Positions 25,080-34,529 of a DNA stretch of 64,000 nucleotides are shown here, one piece after another. The stretch's first letter is position 1. Each line of letters begins with the position of its first letter. Below the pieces are notes generated by a model that saw only the letters and a program-made list of their open reading frames with translations, ran no database searches and was not told the origin of the DNA. Origin of the DNA: JANXQG01 sp963775975 (GTDB lineage: Bacteria > Planctomycetota > Planctomycetia > Pirellulales > Thermoguttaceae). Position numbers and translations under genes: made by a program. Location: assembly GCA_963775975.1 (NCBI GenBank), contig CAVZKX010000001.1:496001-560000 (forward strand), in the 5' to 3' direction.

Positions 25080-26252
25080 ATGTCCACCGACCCACAAGCA
25101 ACAAAACCCGTCTCCGCTCCCCGTCTCATGTCGCTGGACGCGCTCCGCGGCTTCGATATGTTTTGGATCGTAGGCGCGGACGGGCTAGTCGAGGGACTGC
25201 GAGACCTGAGCAAGAATAACAGCTTCATCGGCGCGATTCACAAACAGTTGCAGCACGTTGATTGGGAGGGTTTTCATTTCGAGGACTTGATTTTCCCGAT
25301 GTTTGTCTTCATCGTGGGCGCGTCGCTCGTTTTCTCGCTCACGCGAACAATCGAAGAGAAGGGCAGGTCGGGCGCGGTTGTCCGCATCATCCGCCGCGCC
25401 GTGATCTTGTACGCGCTAGGCATATTCATGTACGGCGGTTTTTCCGGCACTTTCCATCACATCCGTCTCCTCGGCGTCCTGCAGCGCATCGCGCTGGCGT
25501 ATCTCTTCGCCGGGTTGATCTTCACATTCTTTGGACTCCGCGGCCGGATCGCATGGTGCGCGGGACTGTTGGTCGGATACTGGGCGATCATGGCCTTCAT
25601 TCCCGTGCCGGGCGGAGCCGCCGGCGAGTTCGCGGAAGGCAAAAATCTGGCCAATTGGATCGATGCCAATTACTTGCCGCTGCGCAAATGGGATGGCGAC
25701 CACGACCCCGAAGGTTTGATAAGCACGCTGCCGGCAATTGCCAATTGCTTGATCGGCGTCTTTGCGGGGATGCTTCTCCGCAACGGTAAACAAACGCCGT
25801 TTCAAAAGGCCTTGCTGCTTGCCCTGGCGGGCGGCGTCATGCTTGGCCTCGGCTGGGCATGGGGTACTCAGATCACGCGGCCCCCGGCAATCGAGAAGAT
25901 CTGGGAAGTTATTTATTTTCCGGTGATCAAGAAGATCTGGACGTCGTCATTCGTGCTCGTGGCCTGCGGCTACTCGAGCCTGTTACTCGCCGCGTTCTAC
26001 CTGGTCATCAACGTCGCCGCCTGGCGGCGCTGGGCGATGCCTTTCGTCTGGATCGGCACGAACCCCATCACGATCTTCCTGCTGGCTGGATTCGGGGTAT
26101 TCGAAACCGTCGCCAAACGGCTTGTCGGCGGCGAACTGAACCACAAGTATTTTCACGATTACGGCCCGCTCGTGCTGTCGGTCGTCAGCCTGCTCCTAGT
26201 TTTCGCGTTTGCGGGGTTCCTCTACCGGCGGAAGATTTTCATTCGACTTTGA
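25080..26252 (+). CDS. NagX/HGSNAT-like membrane acyltransferase (DUF5009)
   Basis: A 390-residue polytopic membrane protein starting at ATG 25080 (MSTDPQATKPVSAPRLMSLD). The signature RLMSLDALRGFDMFWIVG followed by FEDLIFPMFVFIVGASL is the start of the heparan-alpha-glucosaminide N-acetyltransferase-like family. Around ten hydrophobic helices follow. FHHIRLLGVLQRIALAY holds the conserved histidine and the G-V-L-Q-R-I motif; WIGTNPITIFLL is near the end. Members are thought to transacetylate amino sugars across the membrane. The 3' end overlaps the convergent GH18 gene by 14 bp. Confidence 0.9.
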   Translation: MSTDPQATKPVSAPRLMSLDALRGFDMFWIVGADGLVEGLRDLSKNNSFIGAIHKQLQHVDWEGFHFEDLIFPMFVFIVGASLVFSLTRTIEEKGRSGAVVRIIRRAVILYALGIFMYGGFSGTFHHIRLLGVLQRIALAYLFAGLIFTFFGLRGRIAWCAGLLVGYWAIMAFIPVPGGAAGEFAEGKNLANWIDANYLPLRKWDGDHDPEGLISTLPAIANCLIGVFAGMLLRNGKQTPFQKALLLALAGGVMLGLGWAWGTQITRPPAIEKIWEVIYFPVIKKIWTSSFVLVACGYSSLLLAAFYLVINVAAWRRWAMPFVWIGTNPITIFLLAGFGVFETVAKRLVGGELNHKYFHDYGPLVLSVVSLLLVFAFAGFLYRRKIFIRL

Positions 26253-27267
26253 TTCGCTTCGGTTGTGACGGCCCTGCCGCAGGCGATTGCGCCAACGTTT
26301 CATGGATCGCCGAAAGCAACGACGTCTTTCCTTTCGCGTCTTGATTGAGCGACCAGATCATGACGCCGCCGAGCCGCTCGTCGATGACGTATTTCGCCTT
26401 GGCCTTGATCGTGGGAATTCCGTTGTACCAGATCGTGTTGCCCGCCTGATCGGCGTTCTCGGCGCCGGGGTAGGCGGCAAGAATCGCCGCATACGTGTAG
26501 CCTCCTCGGCGGAACGCGGCGCCGAAGCCGTATCCATAGAAGGGAACGCCCAGCACGGCCTTGGATCGCGGAAGCCCCCGGCCGAGCCAGTAGGCCACGT
26601 TCTCCTTGGCGAACTGCATCGAAGAATGTTGGCCGGGCGATTTCGGGTCCCAAGGACCCGCGGCGTCGTAGGCCATGATGTTCACGAAGTCCAACTGCTC
26701 GAAGACGGAGCTGGGTATCTTCGTCCCGCCGTAGCCCTTGGAAACCGCGGCAGTCAGCAGTTTGCCCTTGGGCTTCAGCGCCTTGGATAGCGCCGCTATG
26801 AGTGCCCCATAATCCTTGTTGATCGCCGGGCCTTCAATATCCACGTCCACTCCGTCGAAATCGTGCCCGGAGACGTACTCGGCCAGTTTGCCGGCGAAAT
26901 GATCCGCATTAGTACCGCTGGAAAGCTGCGTCCACCGATCGTTCATAGCCTTGTTGCTGCTGCCGCCGCCCATCGAGACCAGAACCTTGACACCCTTCGC
27001 ATGGGCTTTGGCGATCAAGCCGGGGTCCTTGCGATTGAACGACATATCGCCCGCGTCATTCCTTGGATTCTCGAAGGCGACATTGATATGCGTCAGCTTG
27101 TCGTAGTCGATCGTCTCGGCGAACGAGTCCAAATCGATCCAATTCGGCACATAGGCGACGACCTTCGGCTGGGCCGTGGCTGGCGATAGTGGCAGCAGCG
27201 CCACAAACGCCAAAAACATGCTAAAGATTGCGAAACGTACCACACGGGTCGTCGGAAAAGCGGTCAT
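26239..27267 (-). CDS. GH18 family glycoside hydrolase (chitinase-like)
   Basis: A 342-residue protein starting at ATG 27267 (MTAFPTTRVVRFAIFSMFLA), which gives a signal peptide ending in PATAQP. The barrel opens VVAYVPNWIDLDSF. The catalytic GH18 motif is complete: FDGVDVDIEGP (DxxDxDxE, with the acid-base glutamate). MAYDAAGPWD and the late VMIWSLNQDAKGK match barrel strands 6 and 8. It hydrolyses beta-1,4-GlcNAc bonds or related glycans outside the cytoplasm. Upstream residues from 27549 show no conservation and were excluded. Confidence 0.92.
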   Translation of the reverse strand: MTAFPTTRVVRFAIFSMFLAFVALLPLSPATAQPKVVAYVPNWIDLDSFAETIDYDKLTHINVAFENPRNDAGDMSFNRKDPGLIAKAHAKGVKVLVSMGGGSSNKAMNDRWTQLSSGTNADHFAGKLAEYVSGHDFDGVDVDIEGPAINKDYGALIAALSKALKPKGKLLTAAVSKGYGGTKIPSSVFEQLDFVNIMAYDAAGPWDPKSPGQHSSMQFAKENVAYWLGRGLPRSKAVLGVPFYGYGFGAAFRRGGYTYAAILAAYPGAENADQAGNTIWYNGIPTIKAKAKYVIDERLGGVMIWSLNQDAKGKTSLLSAIHETLAQSPAAGPSQPKRIKVE

Positions 27268-27520
27268 TACTTCGGCCTTCAGATGGTCAGGGGTCAGCCA
27301 GGATTCCAGCATAACGGATAACCGCCGCAATGATACCGTTAATTGAGCAGCCGATTCGCGGCAAAACGATTCGACTCGTGACACGCCATTAACCACCCTT
27401 TGCAATCTTTCGCCTACCAAAGTAGAATATGCGAACGTCGAACGTGGCGGCTTAGCGGCGCAATACGGACAAAACTTCGATCCTTTTCGCCCTTCATCTG
27501 CCCCGCAGGAGAAGAATTCG

Positions 27521-29596
27521 ATGCGACGCGTTACTTGTACGGCTGTCACGATCGTGTTTCTTGCATGCTTGCCGATCGCCGCCGAGGCGCAGCAGGCGCT
27601 TACGTCTCAACTCGTCTCGGACATCAAGGCGGCCACGGTTTTCGTGAAGGTCAAGGCCGGCGAGATGGCGGGCAGCGGTTCCGGATTCGTCATTCACGTC
27701 GAGGGCGATACGGCCTACATCGTCACCAATCGCCACGTCGTCGAACCCAAGGTCGCCGAGGTCGTCGTCGTTCGCGATCCGCGCTCTGGGGTTCGCGGCG
27801 GCGGGATGCGGCGCGGGCGAGGAATGCCCGGCTTCCCCCAGCCGTTTATGCCGCCAATGTTGCCGGGAATGCCGGGGTTCGGCCAGCAACAGCAGGAGGA
27901 GGAGAGGCCGCACTACTTGGCGCGCGTCGTCGTCCACGAATACAAAAACACCGAGGTGACCGCGGTCTTTCACAGCGGCCAGAAGGACGAGGAATCGGCG
28001 ACCGGCAGCCTCGTGGCGATCGATCCCGATGAAGACCTTGCGGTAATCAAAGTCTGGAGAATCAAACAGGCTATCAAACCGATCGAATACGCCAACTCGC
28101 AGCAGCCATCGGAAACAATGCCGATCTATGTCTTCGGCTTTCCCTTGGGCGAAGACCTCGCCACCGGCAAGCGCAATCCGGCGATTACCGTGGGTAAGGG
28201 CTCGGTTTCGAGCCTCCGCAACGACGACGACGGTAACCTTTCCGTTGTGCAGCTCGACGCCGCCTTGAACCACGGCAATAGCGGCGGGCCGGTAGTCGAT
28301 GCCCGGGGACAACTCGTCGGCGTCGCGGTTGCCCGCATCACCGAAGACAACAGCCAGAACATTAGCTTCGCCGTCCCCGCACGGGCCGTCTCGCGGCTAT
28401 TGCAAGGCCGCCTGGCGAAAACCGAATTGCAAGCCGTAAAAAACGGCGACGACGGCATGACGATTCACGTCACCGTCCCGCTCGTTGACCCGCTGCAAAA
28501 GATCAAATCGGCCGAGTTCCATTATCTGAGCGCCACCGCAGCGTCGAGCAAGCCCAAGCCGTCCGATCCGCTGGACGCTCTGCCGGGCTGCCATTCACTG
28601 AAGCTGAAGATCGAAAACGGCGTCGCCAGCGGCGACATCAACGTGAAGAAGAAGGTCACCTCAATCGCCTTTCTGCATCAGACCGTGTCGACGAGCGAAA
28701 ACGGAAAACAAGCGATTTCGGACAACCGTCAGGACAGCGTAGCGCTTGTGGTCCCGCCCAAGCCGGCTGCCGCGCCGAATCCGCCAGACGCGGCCCTCGC
28801 CGGCGAATCGCGTCCCGCTCCCGCGAGCGGCGCAATCGGCGTCCATTTCGTCGGCTTGGGCAGGCCGGTTGGCGGCGAAGCCGGAGTAGCGCCGATGAGT
28901 AACTGGAATAACCTGGCAGGCTTCGGCTTTAGCGAAAGCCCGCTGGTGGACAACGCCGGCGCCAGCAGTGGGGCAACGTTATCTCTGAAGGACGCTACCA
29001 GTGTTTGGAGGACTGGCCATCCCCACCAGTTGCTCGACGGCTATGCTGCCAGTAGCCAATTCAAGCCGCTGACGTTGACCATTGATCACATTCCTTACGC
29101 GCGATATACGATGTACGTTTACGTCGGCGATGCAGATTCCAAAGACACCGTCAAAGCCACCGTCGGCAAAAAGACGTACTACTACACGCCGGAGGGCACC
29201 GGACCGGCCGGCTATACGGCGATTACGAATACGAATTCCGAGACGCGCCCGCAAGGCAATTTTATCGAGGTTCGAGGACTGACCGGCGCCAGCCAAACCG
29301 TCACGATGGTTGGGACGACCCTGCAGTACAGCGGACTTTGCGGAGTGGAGATCGTAAACTTGGGTCCTCCTGTCCGCAACACCGCAGCACCGCCCGCGCA
29401 AGCAATCCAGGAGTGGCGTCCTCGCCCCGTCAGATTCGAGGACGGCCGGGGGTGCGGATCAACATGCCGGGCTTTCAACCGGCGGCCCAGCCGGAACGAA
29501 TCTTCGGCGGCGCCGGCCCGGAATTCCGCGACACTGCCCCGGAAAAGGGCGTGCTCGTCGGTCTCGAAGTGGGGCTCGGCAAGTGGGCAGGCGTGA
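27521..29596 (+). CDS. Secreted S1C-type serine protease with extra beta domains, main part
   Basis: Signal peptide at residues 1-23 (LACLPIAAEAQQ). The trypsin-like domain has the triad His in IVTNRHVVE, Asp in PDEDLAVIKVW and Ser in ALNHGNSGGPVVD. A low-complexity Met/Pro/Gly insert (GGGMRRGRGMPGFPQP and on) sits between the His and Asp strands. No PDZ domain follows. Instead there is a beta-rich stretch (residues about 310-420), then a jelly-roll-like domain (IGVHFVGLGRP, APMSNWNNL, LSLKDATSVW, IEVRGLTGASQ). After about residue 640 (29447) the frame is wrong; the conserved C-terminal domain lies in 29338-29958. Confidence 0.85.
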   Translation: MRRVTCTAVTIVFLACLPIAAEAQQALTSQLVSDIKAATVFVKVKAGEMAGSGSGFVIHVEGDTAYIVTNRHVVEPKVAEVVVVRDPRSGVRGGGMRRGRGMPGFPQPFMPPMLPGMPGFGQQQQEEERPHYLARVVVHEYKNTEVTAVFHSGQKDEESATGSLVAIDPDEDLAVIKVWRIKQAIKPIEYANSQQPSETMPIYVFGFPLGEDLATGKRNPAITVGKGSVSSLRNDDDGNLSVVQLDAALNHGNSGGPVVDARGQLVGVAVARITEDNSQNISFAVPARAVSRLLQGRLAKTELQAVKNGDDGMTIHVTVPLVDPLQKIKSAEFHYLSATAASSKPKPSDPLDALPGCHSLKLKIENGVASGDINVKKKVTSIAFLHQTVSTSENGKQAISDNRQDSVALVVPPKPAAAPNPPDAALAGESRPAPASGAIGVHFVGLGRPVGGEAGVAPMSNWNNLAGFGFSESPLVDNAGASSGATLSLKDATSVWRTGHPHQLLDGYAASSQFKPLTLTIDHIPYARYTMYVYVGDADSKDTVKATVGKKTYYYTPEGTGPAGYTAITNTNSETRPQGNFIEVRGLTGASQTVTMVGTTLQYSGLCGVEIVNLGPPVRNTAAPPAQAIQEWRPRPVRFEDGRGCGSTCRAFNRRPSRNESSAAPARNSATLPRKRACSSVSKWGSASGQA

Positions 29597-29958
29597 GCGA
29601 CATCGTGTCTGCTTTCCGCCCAATCTATGCGGATGAGCACGGCAAGGAAGTGCTTGGTGACCAGCACGGCAAAGTCAACGGCCGGAAGATTCGCGTCAAA
29701 GCGAAGCGTGGCTATGCCGTCGGCGCGATCACGACCAAGTCCGTGGCCGCCGTTGATGCTTTCTCGCTGACTTTCATGAAGATCAAGGACGGTCGTCTCG
29801 ATCCGAACGACAAGTACGAATCGCCCTGGGTCGGCGGCGGAGGCACACTCCCGGAAGTGACTGCCGGCGGCGACGGCACGCCCGCCATCGGTATCGCCGG
29901 TCGCGGCGATGACAACGGTTGCGCGGCCGTCGGACTGATCTTTTCGCCGGCGAAATAG
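29338..29958 (+). CDS. C-terminal domain of the S1C-type protease gene (frameshifted)
   Basis: In the correct frame from about 29450 it reads GVRINMPGFQPAAQPERIFGG, then EKGVLVGLEVGLGKW, DIVSAFRPIYADEHGKEVLG, HGKVNGRKIRVKAKRGYAVG, FMKIKDGRLDPNDKYESPW and GIAGRGDDNGCAAVGL. I recognise this as a planctomycete-restricted C-terminal domain of secreted proteins with no known role. The residues before about 29450 are out-of-frame. One base is missing in the GGCCGGGGG run at 29443-29451; restored, the protein would be about 812 residues. Confidence 0.8.
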   Translation: MRSGDRKLGSSCPQHRSTARASNPGVASSPRQIRGRPGVRINMPGFQPAAQPERIFGGAGPEFRDTAPEKGVLVGLEVGLGKWAGVSDIVSAFRPIYADEHGKEVLGDQHGKVNGRKIRVKAKRGYAVGAITTKSVAAVDAFSLTFMKIKDGRLDPNDKYESPWVGGGGTLPEVTAGGDGTPAIGIAGRGDDNGCAAVGLIFSPAK

Positions 29959-30157
29959 CTCGGGGGAGGCTGCAGCCTGATACGTTTCACTGCCCCGTGA
30001 CCGAGCTTTGTTCCAATACTGAAGTTCTAGACTCCGTTCCAAGGAAACCTCGCGGCATGCGCGCGGATGCGTACTACGCGCCGGGCAAGTATAATCCGCA
30101 GTTGACGTGCTAAATCGCAACAAATGCACAAACCACTCGCGAAGGTCAATATCCCAA

Positions 30158-31672
30158 ATGGTCCCTCAGCTTTTCAAGACCATGCAAATCTTCGGCGTTT
30201 TGGCAGCCGCCTTGTACTTTATCGGTGTCGAAGCCGCCAATTGCCAGACGCCCGCCCGGCCGAACATCCTCTACATCATGGCCGACGACCATGCCGCCCA
30301 CGCCATCAGCGCCTACGGCAGCCGCATCAATACGACGCCGAACCTCGATCGCATCGCCAAGGAGGGCCTGCGGCTGGAAAACTGCTTCTGCGTCAATTCT
30401 ATCTGCACGCCCAGCCGGGCCTGCATCCTGACGGGCAAGTACAGCCACAAGAACGGCGTGCCGGTATTCAATTGCATCGACCCCGAAGCCCCCAATGTGG
30501 CGAAGGACCTGCAGGCCGCCGGTTATTACACGGCCATGCTCGGCAAGTGGCACCTCGGCACCGTGCCGACGGGCTTCGACCGGTGGCTCGTCCTGCCGGG
30601 CCAGGGCGATTACAAAAATCCGGTCCTATGCGATGCGCAGGGTTCGCATAAATACGAAGGCTACGTGACCGATATCATCACCGACCAGGCGATCGACATC
30701 ATCAAGAACCGGCCGCCCGGCAAGCCGTTTTTCCTCATGTGCCACCACAAGGCCCCGCACCGCAATTGGATTCCCGACGACAAACACGCCGAGATGTACG
30801 ACGGCGAGGACATTCCCGAGCCGGCGACTCTCCGCGACGACTACTCGACTCGCACCGACGCCGCCCGCGAGGCGACGATGCGGATCGGCAAGAACCTCAC
30901 CAAGAGCGACCTGAAAACCGATCCGCCGCCGGGCTTGAGCGAGGACGAACTCTTGAAATGGAAGTATGAGCGGTTCATCAAGGATTATCTCCGCTGCGTG
31001 GCCTCGATCGACGACAACGTCGGCCGGCTCTTGAAGTACCTTGACGAAAGCGGCCTCGCGAAGAACACGGTCGTCATTTACACCAGCGACCAGGGCTTTT
31101 TCCTCGGCGACCACGGCTGGTTCGACAAGCGGTTCTTCTACGAGGAGTCGATCCGCATGCCGTTTCTCATCCGCTGGCCGGGCATGATCAAGCCGGGTAG
31201 CGTTATCAAAGAGATGGTGCTTAACGTCGATTTCGCGCCGACGTTCCTGGAAATCGCCGGAGCCGCGGTGCCCAAGGAGATGCAAGGCCGTAGTTTCGCG
31301 CCGCTGCTCCGAGGCATTCATCCATTCGACTGGCGAACGAGCTGGTACTACCGCTATTACCACGATCCGGGCGACCACAACACGCGGGCCCATTACGGCG
31401 TGCGGACCGAGACGCACAAATTGATCTACTTCTGGAAAAAAGACCAATGGGAGTGTTACGACCTAATCCATGATCCGCACGAGTTGCACAACATTTACGA
31501 GGATCCGGCGTCGGCGGGAGTAGTCGCCGACTTGAAGAAAGAGTTGTGCCGCTTGAAGAAGGAAGTGCAGGACAACGACGAGTTTGCCGCCAGCCAGCCC
31601 ACCTTGGGCGTCGGCGGCCCGCCCAAGAGCGCGGCGTGGTATAAGGCACACAGCGGAGTTGGAACGCCATGA
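30158..31672 (+). CDS. Arylsulfatase-type sulfatase, secreted
   Basis: A 504-residue sulfatase starting at ATG 30158 (MVPQLFKTMQIFGVLAAALY); this gives a signal peptide ending near VEAANCQ. RPNILYIMADDHAAHAISAY carries the first calcium-binding aspartates. SICTPSRACILTGKYSH holds the CxPSR motif whose cysteine becomes formylglycine. GKWHLG, TSDQGFFLGDHGWFDK and the late WECYDLIHDPHELHNIY complete the pattern. The substrate is not readable, but the next gene, a GH95 fucosidase, overlaps it by 4 bp, pointing to sulfated fucose-containing glycans such as fucoidan. Confidence 0.95.
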   Translation: MVPQLFKTMQIFGVLAAALYFIGVEAANCQTPARPNILYIMADDHAAHAISAYGSRINTTPNLDRIAKEGLRLENCFCVNSICTPSRACILTGKYSHKNGVPVFNCIDPEAPNVAKDLQAAGYYTAMLGKWHLGTVPTGFDRWLVLPGQGDYKNPVLCDAQGSHKYEGYVTDIITDQAIDIIKNRPPGKPFFLMCHHKAPHRNWIPDDKHAEMYDGEDIPEPATLRDDYSTRTDAAREATMRIGKNLTKSDLKTDPPPGLSEDELLKWKYERFIKDYLRCVASIDDNVGRLLKYLDESGLAKNTVVIYTSDQGFFLGDHGWFDKRFFYEESIRMPFLIRWPGMIKPGSVIKEMVLNVDFAPTFLEIAGAAVPKEMQGRSFAPLLRGIHPFDWRTSWYYRYYHDPGDHNTRAHYGVRTETHKLIYFWKKDQWECYDLIHDPHELHNIYEDPASAGVVADLKKELCRLKKEVQDNDEFAASQPTLGVGGPPKSAAWYKAHSGVGTP

Positions 31673-34209
31673 GAAGCGCATACGCGATGGCACGGACGGG
31701 CGACGCAACCGCGAAGCGGTTCAACCCCAAAGCCCAGGGTCGCACAGCGCACCCTGGGTGGACGAACCCCAATGTTTTCACGCACCGCAACGCGGTGCAA
31801 CAATGTGTGGCACCGCGTTGCGGTGCGATGCGGTTTTTTGGTTGGCAACCCTGGGTGCGCTGCGCGACCCTGGGCTATGGAGTTTCACGCCTTTGGCGTG
31901 CGTGGTGCGGAACCGCATTGCGCGTACTTGCCTGCGTATGCTTCTATCTCCTATTTCTCGCGCTCGCCGCGGGCGACGATCTCAAGACGTTCAAATTCGT
32001 ACCGCTACACAATTACCACCGAGGAATGGGTGATGGCGAGTTGCTGTACTGGACCATGTGCGACGATCTAACGCTCTGGTACGACAAGCCAGCGACGAGT
32101 TGGGAGCGAGAGGCGCTGCCGATCGGCAATGGCCGGCTGGCGGCGATGGTTTTCGGCACCGTGCCCGAGGAGCATATTCAGTTTAACGAGGAAAGTCTTT
32201 GGATCGGCGACGAACAGGACACAGGAGCGTATCAGAACGCCGGCGATCTTTATGTGAAGTTCGATCATGGGCCGGTGAAAAACTATCGACGTTCTCTCAA
32301 TCTTTGCGATGCACTTCACTCGGTCGATTATGAGAGCGAAGGAGCCGGATACCATCGATGTGGGTTGGCAAGTCGATCGGCGAACATTCTGTATTTTTGG
32401 TTTGGTACTCGGACGTCGGACGGTATGTCGGGTAACTTGCGCCTGACCGATGCGCACAATGGAAAGATTACCGTTCAAAATGACCGCATCATAGCGTCAG
32501 GAAGTGTCGCGGGCTTTAGGTATGAAGGCAACCGGCCGTACAAGATCGATCTGAACTACGAGACGCAAGTGCGTGTTTTACATCGCGGCGGCACAGTCGA
32601 ATCTGGCTCGGGAACGATCGTATTTAAGAATGTCAAGGATCTTGAACTGCTCTTAGATGTTGGGACCAACTTCGTCCAAGACCGGAGTAAAAGCTGGCGC
32701 GGCGAGTCGCCGCACCGGGCGATTGAGAAGCGTCTCGACGCGGCAATGAAGGTTGTAGACACAAGACTCCTGCCCGAACACAGACAAGATCAATTCAACT
32801 TTATTAGTCGCGTATATCTCCGTCTCGGGCCCGACCGATCAAGAGCAGAGATCCCCACTGATCAGCGACTCGCCAATCTCAAATCTCAAGGCCCCGATCA
32901 TGCTCTCGAAGAGTTGCTCTTCCAATACGGCCGCTACCTGATGATCTCCTCCTCGCGGCCGGGCGGGCTGCCGGCCAATTTGCAAGGCAAGTGGAACAAC
33001 AGCAATCATCCGCCGTGGCGGAGCGACTATCACACCGACGTCAACGTCGAGATGAATTACTGGATGGCCGACCAGGCGAACCTCTCCGAATGCTTTCAAC
33101 CGTATTCCGATTGGCTCTGGTCGATTCGCGGCGTCCGCGCGGAAGAAACGAAGCGGGCTTTCCACACCCGCGGCTGGACGATGCACGCCGAGAACGGCAT
33201 TTTTGGCGGCTCGACCTGGGAGTGGGTCGAATCGGGCAGTGCTTGGTGCTGCCAAAACCTCTGGGACCATTACGCCGTCACGCTCGACAAGGAATATCTC
33301 CGCAACCGGGCCTATCCGATGATGAAAGAGGTCTGCGAGTTCTGGCTCGACCGACTGAAGTCGTTGCCCGATGGCACGCTCGTGGCCCCCAACGGCTACT
33401 CGCCCGAGCATGGCCCGCGCGAGGACGGTGTTTCGCACGACCAGCAGCTTATATGGGACCTTTTCACGAACACGATCGAAGCGGCTGACGTGCTCGGCGT
33501 CGATAAAGAATTCCGCGACGAACTCGCAGCCAAGAAGGCGAAACTCCTCGGGCCAAAAATCGGCCGCTGGGGCCAATTGCAGGAATGGATGGTCGATCGC
33601 GACGATCCCAAGGACACGCACCGCCATCTTTCGCACTTGGTGGCCGTTCATCCAGGCAGACAGATCACTGTCCGCGGCACGCCAGAGCTGGCCACGGCCG
33701 CCCGCGTTTCGCTCAACGCCCGTGGCGACGTGAGCACCGGTTGGAGCACCGCCTGGAAGATCAACCTCTGGGCCCGCCTGCACGACGGCGACCGGGCCTA
33801 CAAGCTGCTTGGCAACTTGCTGCGCCTCGCCACGGATTCGCGCGTGAACATGAGCGGCGGCGGAGGCGTCTACCCGAATCTCTTCGATACGCACCCGCCA
33901 TTCCAGATCGACGGCAATTTCGGCTACACGGCCGGCGTCTGCGAGATGCTTTTGCAATCGCACACGGGCGAGATCGAGCTGCTGCCCGCGCTCCCCAAGG
34001 CGTGGCCCACGGGCGGTGTGAAGGGCCTTCGCGCCCGTGGCGGTTTTGAAGTTGATATTGCCTGGAAGGACGGGAAGCTGACATCGGCCGAGATCCGCTC
34101 GGTTGGTGGCAACCGCGGCGTGGTGCGATATGGGGAAAAGACAATCAAGATCGACTTGAAGCGCGGAGAGGCCGTGCGGTTTGGAGCCGATTTGCGAATG
34201 AAGGAATGA
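31669..34209 (+). CDS. GH95-type alpha-L-fucosidase with repeat-derived N-terminus
   Basis: An 846-residue protein; the ATG at 31669 overlaps the sulfatase TGA (ATGA). The GH95 region begins near residue 135 (WEREALPIGNGRLAAMVFG). Later blocks are SSRPGGLPANLQGKWN, YHTDVNVEMNYWMAD, GWTMHAENGIFGGSTWEW, SPEHGPREDGVSHDQQLIWD and HRHLSHLVAVHPGRQI; the Glu and Asp catalytic regions are thus present. Residues about 12-85 translate interspersed palindromic DNA (an 18-bp perfect inverted repeat at 31781-31798 and 31810-31827), and a hydrophobic segment (VLACVCFYLLFLALAAGDD) then acts as the export signal. A later start is possible. Confidence 0.9.
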   Translation: MRSAYAMARTGDATAKRFNPKAQGRTAHPGWTNPNVFTHRNAVQQCVAPRCGAMRFFGWQPWVRCATLGYGVSRLWRAWCGTALRVLACVCFYLLFLALAAGDDLKTFKFVPLHNYHRGMGDGELLYWTMCDDLTLWYDKPATSWEREALPIGNGRLAAMVFGTVPEEHIQFNEESLWIGDEQDTGAYQNAGDLYVKFDHGPVKNYRRSLNLCDALHSVDYESEGAGYHRCGLASRSANILYFWFGTRTSDGMSGNLRLTDAHNGKITVQNDRIIASGSVAGFRYEGNRPYKIDLNYETQVRVLHRGGTVESGSGTIVFKNVKDLELLLDVGTNFVQDRSKSWRGESPHRAIEKRLDAAMKVVDTRLLPEHRQDQFNFISRVYLRLGPDRSRAEIPTDQRLANLKSQGPDHALEELLFQYGRYLMISSSRPGGLPANLQGKWNNSNHPPWRSDYHTDVNVEMNYWMADQANLSECFQPYSDWLWSIRGVRAEETKRAFHTRGWTMHAENGIFGGSTWEWVESGSAWCCQNLWDHYAVTLDKEYLRNRAYPMMKEVCEFWLDRLKSLPDGTLVAPNGYSPEHGPREDGVSHDQQLIWDLFTNTIEAADVLGVDKEFRDELAAKKAKLLGPKIGRWGQLQEWMVDRDDPKDTHRHLSHLVAVHPGRQITVRGTPELATAARVSLNARGDVSTGWSTAWKINLWARLHDGDRAYKLLGNLLRLATDSRVNMSGGGGVYPNLFDTHPPFQIDGNFGYTAGVCEMLLQSHTGEIELLPALPKAWPTGGVKGLRARGGFEVDIAWKDGKLTSAEIRSVGGNRGVVRYGEKTIKIDLKRGEAVRFGADLRMKE
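31781..31827. repeat. 18-bp perfect inverted repeat inside the GH95 reading frame
   Basis: Arms CGCACCGCAACGCGGTGC (31781-31798) and its exact complement at 31810-31827 enclose 11 bases. Flanking it are ACCCTGGGTG-type copies at about 31750 and 31847-31880. Together they form a repeat cluster of roughly 200 bp that is translated as part of the fucosidase N-terminus. Confidence 0.8.
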
Positions 34210-34529
34210 TCGGCCGGCACATGACGTCGTCGCGGAGCGACGGATTGATGGTAGCCGCGGGTTTCAACCCGCGGGTCGCGAAGCAATACGATCCGTTCGT
34301 CGCGGAGCGACGGCTGAGCAGCGCGTTGCGTTCAGGCGTCGCTACGCGACGCAATGGGATCGCGCGGCCTTCCCGTCCGTGGAATGAATTCCACGGCTAC
34401 CATCAGACATCGCTCCGCGATGGAGTCGATCGCCAATCCGACGCGGCGCAGGGTTGCCACTCTCGTCCGTGTGGGGTAACGTAAGATTAACTTGGTTGTG
34501 GGCACTAAATCTTTTCGATCGCGGCACTT
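34210..34529. repeat. Cluster of interspersed palindromic repeats
   Basis: No gene in this 320-bp stretch. It contains two CGTCGCGGAGCGACGG palindromes (about 34228 and 34300), GTAGCCGCGGGTTTC-AACCCGCGG (34250-34274), and TCCGTGGAATG-AATTCCACGG (34376-34398). These are short GC-rich stems of the type common between planctomycete genes. They lie between the fucosidase gene and the kinase gene. Confidence 0.75.

Noticed and set aside
32839..33963. 374-codon minus-strand frame opposite the GH95 gene
   Set aside because: Complement of a conserved glycosidase domain; no protein family pattern.
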